Shown here piece after piece: positions 1 through 7,188 of a DNA stretch of 7,188 nucleotides. A model generated the notes under the pieces. That model did not search any database. It saw nothing but the letters and a program-made list of their open reading frames with translations, and was not told the origin of the DNA. Position numbers and translations under genes: made by a program. Numbering within the stretch: the stretch's first letter is position 1; every line of letters begins with the position of its first letter. Origin of the DNA: Smithella sp. ME-1 (GTDB lineage Bacteria; Desulfobacterota; Syntrophia; Syntrophales; Smithellaceae); NCBI GenBank assembly GCA_000495415.1, contig AWGX01000039.1:1-7188 (forward strand), read 5' to 3'.

Positions 1-495
1 CACCCACATGTTTTTGGCAGCAAGAAAGTGAAATCGGTGCAGGAAGTAAAGGAAAACTGGCAGAAAATAAAGAAAAAAGAACGAAAAAATAAAAAAGAAG
101 AAGATAATATATTTTCCGGAGTTCCTCTTTCATTTCCGGCTCTAAAAAGAGCGCAGAAAATAACAGCTATTGCTTCCACTTACGGTTTCGATTGGTCCAG
201 GACTCAGGATGTAATAATTAAGTTGAAAGAAGAAATTAAAGAGCTGGGCGCTGCCATAAAAAAAAGTAAAGAAGATGAGATTCAAGAAGAATTGGGTGAT
301 ATATTGTTCACTTTGGTCAATTTAAGCCGTTTTCTTGCTGTTGATGCAGAAACCGCTTTATCAAAAACAACAGAGAAGTTTTTACGTCGTTTTTCATATT
401 TGGCTGAACAATTATCCGCCAGAGACATATCCGTTAAAGATGCAACCTTAGCCCAGATGGATGCACTCTGGAATGAAGCAAAAGCAAAGGACTAA
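1..495 (+). CDS. mazG: MazG nucleoside triphosphate pyrophosphohydrolase, C-terminal part (5' end outside window)
   Basis: MazG hydrolyses nucleoside triphosphates to monophosphates and pyrophosphate, a house-cleaning activity in the cytoplasm. The frame is open from base 1, where it reads HPHVFG, the conserved motif near the end of the N-terminal MazG domain. The gene therefore begins upstream, and the GTG at 28 is an internal valine. About 164 residues are visible: a Lys/Glu-rich linker (bases about 60-110), then the C-terminal MazG domain from 'PALKRAQKI' to the stop. The metal-binding signature EExxE is at bases 229-243 (EEIKE), followed by ExxD within EELGD (286-300), as expected for the all-alpha NTP pyrophosphatase fold. 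The 'FDW' and 'EKFLRRF' blocks also match enterobacterial MazG, and the C-terminal length is normal. The stop lies 2 bases before the next gene, so the two are probably co-transcribed. Identification is firm; only substrate preference is open. Confidence 0.95.
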   Translation, partial: HPHVFGSKKVKSVQEVKENWQKIKKKERKNKKEEDNIFSGVPLSFPALKRAQKITAIASTYGFDWSRTQDVIIKLKEEIKELGAAIKKSKEDEIQEELGDILFTLVNLSRFLAVDAETALSKTTEKFLRRFSYLAEQLSARDISVKDATLAQMDALWNEAKAKD

Positions 496-497
496 AT

Positions 498-683
498 ATG
501 AAATATTTTCTTTGTGTATTAGGCATGGTCTTTATTATTGAAGGCTTGCCTTATTTTCTCTTTCCGGAAAAATTAAAGGTGTATCTTGCCAAAATAATGA
601 CCATGCCGGATTCTACTCTAAGGTTTATGGGAATATCCTCAATGATTATTGGCCTGATTCTTCTATATTTTGGAAGGGTCTGA
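498..683 (+). CDS. DUF2065 family small inner-membrane protein
   Basis: This is a 61-residue protein with two predicted membrane helices (residues about 2-21 and 43-59) joined by a short polar stretch. The pattern of an N-terminal helix ending in 'EGLPYFLFPE', then 'MPDSTLRFMGISSMIIGLILLYF', matches the DUF2065 family, to which E. coli YjeT belongs. The function of that family is not established. The ATG at 498 is preceded by AAAGG (486-490) at a spacing of 7 bases and lies only 2 bases after the mazG stop, which supports both the start and translational coupling. In E. coli the family member sits beside hflC, so the mazG neighbour here is a different context. Family membership is fairly sure; no function can be given. 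Confidence 0.85.
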   Translation: MKYFLCVLGMVFIIEGLPYFLFPEKLKVYLAKIMTMPDSTLRFMGISSMIIGLILLYFGRV

Positions 684-688
684 AAACA

Positions 689-713
689 TTGACATTGACA
701 GCAAAATTATAAT
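689..713 (+). promoter_or_regulatory. Promoter-like hexamers upstream of queA (spacing not canonical)
   Basis: Two consensus -35 hexamers, TTGACA, lie head to tail at 689-694 and 695-700, followed by a consensus -10 hexamer TATAAT at 708-713. The spacers are 13 and 7 bases, not the usual 16-18, so a simple sigma-70 reading does not work with these pairs. Correct spacing to the TATAAT would put the -35 at about 685-690 (AACATT), which is poor. The location is what one would expect for a promoter of the queA-to-lepB operon, because it lies in one of the two largest intergenic gaps in the window. Either the -10 works with a weak -35, or the match is chance in AT-rich DNA. Confidence 0.35.
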
Positions 714-751
714 CTGATTACCTGCCTAAACTTTTTCATGATGATCGTACT

Positions 752-2903
<2,152 letters not shown>

Positions 2904-2934
2904 TTTTCAAATAATTCCGATAAATTGCAAAATC

Positions 2935-2941
2935 AAGGAGG
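2935..2941 (+). promoter_or_regulatory. Strong ribosome binding site fixing the TTG start of yajC
   Basis: AAGGAGG is a near-perfect Shine-Dalgarno sequence. It lies 9 bases before TTG at 2951. The first in-frame ATG (2972) would be 30 bases away, too far, so TTG is the better start. No other strong signal is seen in the 47-base tgt-yajC gap. Confidence 0.8.
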
Positions 2942-2950
2942 AAACTTAAA

Positions 2951-3301
2951 TTGATAACAATAGCATATGCAATGGGTGGTGCACCTGGTGGAACGGCAGG
3001 CGGTGGTGGTGATTGGGGTTTTCTTATAACCATGGCCGTAATTTTCGTTATTTTTTATTTTTTACTGATTCGCCCTCAACAGAAAAAACAAAAAGAATTA
3101 AAGGCCTTGTTGGATAATCTTGCCTATGGCGACACAGTGATGACAACCGGAGGCATTCACGGGAAAATAACAGGATTAGCCGATTCTGTGATAACATTAG
3201 AGATTGCCGACAAGGTAAGAATAAAAGTTGCAAGAAGTGCTATAGGGGCCATTATACAAAAATCCGGTGCTGCTGCTCCGACAAATCCACCAAAGTCATA
3301 A
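2951..3301 (+). CDS. yajC: Preprotein translocase accessory subunit YajC
   Basis: YajC is a small single-pass inner-membrane protein that associates with SecD and SecF in the Sec holo-translocon. The 116-residue product has a short glycine-rich N-terminus (residues 9-20), one membrane helix (about 22-40), then the family hallmark RPQQKKQKE (41-49). A small cytoplasmic domain follows with GDTVMTTGGIHGKI (60-73), and the Ala/Pro-rich tail is probably disordered. Length and motif order are typical. Translation most likely starts at TTG (2951), set by a strong ribosome binding site. The secD start is 18 bases beyond the stop, which is the standard yajC-secD-secF arrangement. Identification is firm. 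Confidence 0.95.
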   Translation: MITIAYAMGGAPGGTAGGGGDWGFLITMAVIFVIFYFLLIRPQQKKQKELKALLDNLAYGDTVMTTGGIHGKITGLADSVITLEIADKVRIKVARSAIGAIIQKSGAAAPTNPPKS

Positions 3302-3319
3302 TATAGAAAGGGGCATTTC

Positions 3320-4921
3320 ATGTTCAAGTCTTTAAAACTCAGAGGAGCCATAACTTTAATTGTCTGTCTTGGTGCTTTGTATTTTTTAATACCGACATTT
3401 ATTCCCAGCATTCCATCGCCCTGGAATAAATATCTGTACAAAGACAAAATTCATCTGGGACTGGACCTTCAGGGCGGCATGCATCTTCTTATGGAAATTG
3501 ATACGGACAAAGCTCTGGAAGCGATGCTGGAGCGAACTTCCAATGATTTAAAAGAATCATTGATGGACAGCAAGGTGCGGTTCCGCAATCTGGAAAAAGC
3601 CAAGGGCGCTACAATTTCCATGGAATTAACAGATTCTGACGGTAAAACAGTTTTGGAAAAAGTTTTACGCGACAAGTTTCCCGATCTGGAAATAGACACA
3701 ACCAGCACTCACGATAAAGGACAATTTGTTACTCTAAAAATAAATGATAAAAGGGCAGCAGACTTAAAAAAGCTCACGGTTGAACATAGTCTGGAAACAA
3801 TCAGAAACAGAGTTGACCAATTCGGCATCGCCGAACCGGAAATAATACCGGAAGGAGACAACCGGATTCTCGTTCAACTCCCGGGGATTAAAGACCCGGA
3901 AAGAGCAAAAATTCTCATTGGAAAAACGGCTCTTTTGGAATTTAAAATTGTTGATGACGAGAACTCGCTTGAAGAAGCTCTTCGCGGCAATATTCCGGAA
4001 GGAGATATTATTGCATACGGATTGCGTACGGACAGATCCACTGGAGAGAGAGGTTCCTCTCCATATTTATTAAAAGACAAGTCTCTGATTACCGGTGCTT
4101 CACTGGAAACGGCCAAGGTTCAGATAGCTGACCGTTTTGGCGATGTCACTGTCGGCATAAAATTTAACTCTCAGGGCGCCGATGATTTTGAAAGAATCAC
4201 CGGTGAAAACGTTCGTAAACGACTGGCTATCGTTTTGGACGGTGTGGTGCATTCCGCCCCCGTCATTCAGGAAAGAATATCCGGTGGACAGGCTCAAATT
4301 ACCGGGAACTTTACTATGGAAGAAGCGCGTGATCTGGCCATCGTTCTGCGCGCCGGCGCTCTCCCTGCACCAGTAAACATTCTGGAAGAAAGAACCGTCG
4401 GGCCGTCACTGGGCAGAGATTCAATACGACAAGGCATTCTGGCAACAATAATTGGTTCACTTTTCGTTATTTTATTCATGATTATTTATTACCGACTTTC
4501 CGGCGCGGTCGCGGATATTGCGCTTGTCATCAATATAATTTTAATTTTGGCAGTTCTGGCGGCCTTCAAGGCAACCCTGACTCTACCGGGCATTGCCGGC
4601 ATGCTCCTCACTGTCGGCGTTGCTGTGGACGCGAACATTCTGATCTTTGAACGAATCCGTGAAGAATTGCGGACTGGAAAAACCGTCCGCCTGGCTCTGG
4701 ATACAGGTTACGACAGGGCATTCATTACGATCATTGACACACACATCACGGGCATTGTCGCTTCCATTGTTCTGATTTTTTTCGGCACTGGCCCAATCAA
4801 GGGATTTGCAGTAACAACTATCATTGGCCTTCTGGCCAGTCTTTTTACCGCCATTTTTATAACCCGGGTAATCTTCGATTACTTTATGTGGAATTATAAT
4901 ATTAAAAAATTGAGCATTTAA
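3320..4921 (+). CDS. secD: Protein translocase subunit SecD
   Basis: SecD, with SecF, uses the proton gradient to pull exported proteins out of the SecYEG channel on the periplasmic side. The 533 residues show a first membrane helix (about 9-25), the conserved LGLDLQGGMHL block (46-56) and a large periplasmic region (about 57-365). That region includes the P1-head type stretch with TIRNRVDQFGIAEP (160-173). Five more helices (about 371-390, 398-415, 423-443, 470-489, 496-518) follow. The fourth helix carries VDANILIFERIREE, where D437 matches the proton-path aspartate (E. coli D519). The C-terminus KKLSI is the same as I recall for E. coli SecD. In the fifth helix the usual DxNITTL block reads DTHITGI, a small departure. 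Length is shorter than the E. coli protein (about 615) and usual for many other bacteria. GAAAGGGG (3306-3313) sits 6 bases before the ATG. Confidence 0.97.
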   Translation: MFKSLKLRGAITLIVCLGALYFLIPTFIPSIPSPWNKYLYKDKIHLGLDLQGGMHLLMEIDTDKALEAMLERTSNDLKESLMDSKVRFRNLEKAKGATISMELTDSDGKTVLEKVLRDKFPDLEIDTTSTHDKGQFVTLKINDKRAADLKKLTVEHSLETIRNRVDQFGIAEPEIIPEGDNRILVQLPGIKDPERAKILIGKTALLEFKIVDDENSLEEALRGNIPEGDIIAYGLRTDRSTGERGSSPYLLKDKSLITGASLETAKVQIADRFGDVTVGIKFNSQGADDFERITGENVRKRLAIVLDGVVHSAPVIQERISGGQAQITGNFTMEEARDLAIVLRAGALPAPVNILEERTVGPSLGRDSIRQGILATIIGSLFVILFMIIYYRLSGAVADIALVINIILILAVLAAFKATLTLPGIAGMLLTVGVAVDANILIFERIREELRTGKTVRLALDTGYDRAFITIIDTHITGIVASIVLIFFGTGPIKGFAVTTIIGLLASLFTAIFITRVIFDYFMWNYNIKKLSI

Positions 4922-4948
4922 AATTCAAGCGCAAGCAGGAGATATAGT

Positions 4949-5863
4949 ATGAGCATGGAGTTGATAAAACCAGGAGTTAACATAGATTTTGTCGGTAAAA
5001 TGAAATACGCGATTGTTTTTTCAGCCATCCTGATTCTCATCGGCATTGGATCGATTATCTATCATGGCGGTTTTAATCTCGGTATTGATTTCGCCGGCGG
5101 ATCAATCATTCAGGTTAAGTTTTCAAAAAATGTCTCCGCTGATCAGATCCGATCGGCTTTAAAGTCAACAAAACTGGAAAACAGTACAATTCAACAGTTC
5201 GGTGTTAATGAATTTTTAATTCGTACTCATGAATCGTTCTCCGATCAGAAGATGTTAGCCGCCAATGTGGAACAACCGCTGAGTACCGCTTTCAGCAATG
5301 ATTTTGAAATACGTCGTGTGGAAGTAGTCGGCTCCAAAGTCAGTGCAGATTTCTCAAGAAAAGCAATCATTGCTGTTATTTTTTCATGGCTGGCCATATT
5401 GATTTATGTTACCTGGCGCTTTGAGTTCCGTTATGCAGCGGGAGGCATTCTTGCTCTGGTTCACGATACATTGATTGTAACCGGGGCTGTTTCTGTCATG
5501 AACATTGAATTCACCATAAACATTCTTGCGGTACTCGTCTTTGTTATAGGTTTTTCCATTAATGATACCATTGTTACGCTGGATAGAATCCGGGAAATCG
5601 TAAAACGGAATACAAAACAGAAGTTAGGCGATATCATCAATTTGGCAATCAATGAAACCCTCAGCAGAACCATCTTGACGTCTCTGACTGTTTTCTTTAC
5701 GGTTTTAGCCCTGTATATTTTCGGCGGAGCGGTTATCCGCGATTTTGCTTTTGCTCTGTTAATCGGTACTGTTGTTGGAACCTATTCCACTATTTATATT
5801 GCTTGCACCAGCGTGCTGCTTTTTGAAAATCTGCAGTTTTCAAAAATGAAGAGGAAAAATTAA
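4949..5863 (+). CDS. secF: Protein translocase subunit SecF
   Basis: SecF pairs with SecD in the membrane as the proton-driven export motor. The 304-residue protein has the expected plan: helix 1 (about 18-37), the conserved LGIDFAGG block (44-51) and a small periplasmic domain. The VVGSKVSADFSRKA block (126-139) then leads into five more helices (about 138-156, 163-182, 188-208, 240-259, 264-289). D206 in GFSINDTIVTLDRIRE (201-216) matches the conserved proton-path aspartate (E. coli D213). Length is normal (E. coli 323). The ATG at 4949 is chosen over the second ATG at 4955 because AGGAG (4937-4941) lies 7 bases upstream. It follows secD by 27 bases and precedes the DUF456 gene by one base. 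Identification is firm. Confidence 0.97.
   Translation: MSMELIKPGVNIDFVGKMKYAIVFSAILILIGIGSIIYHGGFNLGIDFAGGSIIQVKFSKNVSADQIRSALKSTKLENSTIQQFGVNEFLIRTHESFSDQKMLAANVEQPLSTAFSNDFEIRRVEVVGSKVSADFSRKAIIAVIFSWLAILIYVTWRFEFRYAAGGILALVHDTLIVTGAVSVMNIEFTINILAVLVFVIGFSINDTIVTLDRIREIVKRNTKQKLGDIINLAINETLSRTILTSLTVFFTVLALYIFGGAVIRDFAFALLIGTVVGTYSTIYIACTSVLLFENLQFSKMKRKN
5850..5854 (+). promoter_or_regulatory. Ribosome binding site for the TTG-started DUF456 gene, inside the secF end
   Basis: AGAGG within the last codons of secF lies 10 bases before TTG at 5865. The start is one base after the secF stop, so ribosomes ending secF could restart directly. No in-frame ATG occurs near the start of the conserved region, so TTG is the likely initiator. 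Confidence 0.5.
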
Positions 5864-5864
5864 G

Positions 5865-6377
5865 TTGTCTTTTTTCGTCCTGGCAGGATTTTCAATTTTT
5901 ATATTGATATTATTCGCGGGTATTTTTTTAAATTTGTTTGGCTTACCCGGAACTGTTATTATTTTTTTTGATGTTTTGTTTTATGCAATTTTTACAGGTT
6001 TTGACCACGTCGGATTAAAAATTATCCTGTTTCTGCTTATCTTCACGATAATAGCCGAAACAATCGATGTATTTTTTGTCATGGGTGGAGCATCCCGACC
6101 AATCGCTTCCAAAAAATCTCTGGGAGCGGCGGTATTTGGAGCTTTGTTGGGAATTCTTATGCTTACGCCAATTTGGGGAGGACCGGGAATATGGATAGGA
6201 TTTTTCACGGGAGGTCTCGCCGGAACATTGATAATAGAATTTATTAACCAGTCGAAATTAAAAGCTCCTTTTAGAATGTCTGGTCGCGCTGTTCTTGCTA
6301 TGATCGGAGGAAAGATGTTTAAAGGATTAATTACCCTTTCTATGATTGCCTTTTCTCTATCTAATATTTATTCTTAG
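5865..6377 (+). CDS. DUF456 family integral membrane protein, function unknown
   Basis: The 170-residue product is very hydrophobic, with about five or six membrane segments (roughly residues 4-25, 29-46, 50-68, 84-103, 107-127 and 150-168). The early LFGLPGT block (24-30), the central AETIDVFFVMGG (64-75), the ASKKSLGAAVFGALLG stretch (81-96) and the overall length fit the DUF456 family, which has no established function. A regular glycine pattern, G108-x3-G112-x3-G116-x3-G120, suggests a tightly packed helix or self-association. The likely TTG start is one base after the secF stop, and lepB begins 14 bases after this gene. Expression is therefore probably tied to the export operon, and a link to secretion or envelope work is plausible but not shown. 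Family call is from remembered motif pattern, so moderately high confidence. Confidence 0.8.
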   Translation: MSFFVLAGFSIFILILFAGIFLNLFGLPGTVIIFFDVLFYAIFTGFDHVGLKIILFLLIFTIIAETIDVFFVMGGASRPIASKKSLGAAVFGALLGILMLTPIWGGPGIWIGFFTGGLAGTLIIEFINQSKLKAPFRMSGRAVLAMIGGKMFKGLITLSMIAFSLSNIYS

Positions 6378-6391
6378 GAGTCTAATTTAAT

Positions 6392-7060
6392 ATGACAGAA
6401 GATGAAAAACCAAAACAAAAAGCAAATGAATCACCGGAATCAAAAACAGATAAAAAACCGAAATCAAAAGTAAAAGAGATAATTGAATCAATCATTATTG
6501 CGATTTTAATCGCTCTTTTTATCCGAACTTTTATCATCTGTGCATACAAGATACCTTCCCGTTCCATGGTACCGACGCTCCTCGTTGGAGATCATCTTTT
6601 GGTCAATAAATTTATGTATGGCATTAAAATCCCTCTTTTAAGAAAAACCATTATTCCTGTCAGTAACCCGCAAAGAGGTGATATTGTGGTTTTCATTTTT
6701 CCCGATGACCGGTCAAAAGATTTCATCAAGAGGGTAATCGGCGTTAGTGGTGATAAAATCGAAATAAAAAACAAAAAAATATTCATTAATGACAAAGAAT
6801 ATAAAGATTCGTACGGTGTTTACAGCGATAACATAATTTATCCGTCTTCCATCCAGACTCGCGATAACTTCGGCCCGGTTACAGTTCCCGAAAAATCCAT
6901 TTTCGTCATGGGAGACAACCGTGATGAAAGCCTGGACAGCAGGTTCTGGGGATTTGTACCCTTAAAAGATGTGGAAGGAAAAGCTTTTATAATTTACTGG
7001 TCATGGAACCGTGAAGATCATAATCTGCGCTGGCAAAGGCTGGGCAATTTGTTACACTAA
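6392..7060 (+). CDS. lepB: Signal peptidase I
   Basis: Signal peptidase I cuts signal peptides from exported proteins at the outer face of the cytoplasmic membrane, using a Ser-Lys dyad. The 222-residue protein has a charged Lys/Glu/Pro-rich tail (1-28), one membrane helix (about 30-50) and the catalytic serine S58 in IPSRSMVPTL (54-63). The GDIVVF block is at 96-101, the catalytic lysine is K113 in FIKRVIG (111-117), and GDNRDESLDSRFWGFV is at 174-189. All boxes of the S26 family are present, so it should be active. A single membrane anchor and modest length resemble many non-enteric Gram-negative enzymes rather than the two-helix E. coli protein. AGGAG (6376-6380) overlaps the stop of the DUF456 gene and lies 11 bases before the ATG. 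It is probably the last gene of the operon, after the translocase genes whose products it processes. Confidence 0.96.
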   Translation: MTEDEKPKQKANESPESKTDKKPKSKVKEIIESIIIAILIALFIRTFIICAYKIPSRSMVPTLLVGDHLLVNKFMYGIKIPLLRKTIIPVSNPQRGDIVVFIFPDDRSKDFIKRVIGVSGDKIEIKNKKIFINDKEYKDSYGVYSDNIIYPSSIQTRDNFGPVTVPEKSIFVMGDNRDESLDSRFWGFVPLKDVEGKAFIIYWSWNREDHNLRWQRLGNLLH

Positions 7061-7087
7061 AGCTAATCTGAATATTTTTACACTGCC

Positions 7088-7120
7088 GGTATAATCACTC
7101 AATTTATTCTTTTTTATACC
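7088..7120 (+). terminator. Possible weak terminator hairpin after lepB
   Basis: GGTATAA (7088-7094) is perfectly inverted as TTATACC (7114-7120), separated by 19 mostly AT bases and followed by ATTTTGCTTT. It starts 27 bases after the lepB stop, a sensible place for operon termination. The stem is short and only 2 of its 7 pairs are G-C, the loop is large and the T-tract is interrupted, so it would be weak. It may be chance in AT-rich sequence. No stronger hairpin is seen between 7061 and 7188. Confidence 0.3.
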
Positions 7121-7128
7121 ATTTTGCT

Positions 7129-7188
7129 TTCAAAGGATAACGACGCGGCAAGGAGGAGGCTACAAGGCGTATTATACATACGTTGAGG
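7129..7188. repeat. Possible start of a dispersed intergenic repeat, cut by the window edge
   Basis: After the AT-rich lepB trailer, base composition changes sharply to a purine- and G-rich stretch with GGCAAGGAGGAGGC (7147-7160) and no following start codon at a usable distance. It is followed by a small perfect inverted repeat: CGTAT (7168-7172), loop TATAC, ATACG (7178-7182). The combination of a 'GCGGCAAGGAGGAGGC' type block and a short palindrome with GTAC/GTAT-like arms resembles dispersed non-coding repeats I have seen at gene ends in deltaproteobacterial genomes. Only one copy, incomplete, is in the window, so repetition itself cannot be shown here. Confidence 0.4.

Noticed and set aside
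28..495. A separate short gene starting at GTG 28
   Set aside because: The frame is open to base 1 and reads the conserved HPHVFG of MazG just before, so GTG 28 is an internal codon of a truncated mazG.
2904..2950. Possible promoter or riboswitch in the tgt-yajC gap
   Set aside because: At 47 bases it is too short for a known riboswitch, has no paired hexamers or hairpin, and is explained by the yajC ribosome binding site.
3157..3447. Minus-strand 96-codon frame across the yajC-secD junction
   Set aside because: It overlaps two firmly identified genes on the other strand and has no protein-like motif or ribosome binding site.
7077..7095. Promoter from TTTACA (7077-7082) and TATAAT (7090-7095) after lepB
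   Set aside because: The spacer is only 7 bases, and the TATAAT falls in the arm of the inverted repeat at 7088-7120. No gene start is seen downstream within the window.
7104..7188. Minus-strand open frames running in from the right edge (stops at 7104-7106 and 7114-7116)
   Set aside because: They could be the last codons of a convergent gene, but no conserved motif is visible in the roughly 25 codons. Composition and the embedded palindrome suggest non-coding repeat sequence.

Overview
The window is a compact, almost entirely coding stretch of an AT-rich bacterial chromosome (roughly 40% G+C by eye). All recognisable genes lie on the + strand. The gene order queA-tgt-yajC-secD-secF, with short gaps, recognisable Shine-Dalgarno sites and proteobacterial-type proteins, fits a Gram-negative bacterium. 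The order, the codon use and the look of the right-edge non-coding sequence remind me most of the former Deltaproteobacteria (Desulfobacterota, for example Syntrophales or Desulfobacterales). That placement is an inference and is not proven by the sequence.

Layout: bases 1-495 hold the C-terminal part of MazG (nucleoside triphosphate pyrophosphohydrolase), cut by the window edge. A 61-residue DUF2065 membrane protein follows after 2 bases. A 68-base gap (684-751) carries good promoter hexamers at odd spacing and separates this pair from a run of seven genes: queA, tgt, yajC, secD, secF, a DUF456 membrane protein and lepB. Gaps between these seven are 10, 47, 18, 27, 1 and 14 bases, so they probably form one operon. 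The final 128 bases hold no convincing gene. They contain an AT-rich inverted repeat that could act as a weak terminator, followed by a sequence that looks like the start of a dispersed intergenic repeat.

How the genes work together: QueA and Tgt are two steps of queuosine tRNA modification. Tgt inserts preQ1 at position 34 of GUN-anticodon tRNAs, and QueA then adds the epoxycyclopentane precursor from S-adenosylmethionine. YajC, SecD and SecF form the accessory complex that uses the proton motive force to help SecYEG export proteins. LepB removes signal peptides from the exported proteins on the outer face of the membrane. The DUF456 protein sits between secF and lepB, one base from secF, which makes it a candidate partner in export or envelope biogenesis, but its role is unknown.

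This is a conserved housekeeping region. I found no CRISPR array, tRNA, rRNA, insertion sequence, phage gene or defence system. The points worth a second look are modest: the DUF456 gene inside a secretion operon, the promoter-like gap before queA, a substitution in a conserved Tgt motif, a charged tail on LepB, and the repeat-like right edge.
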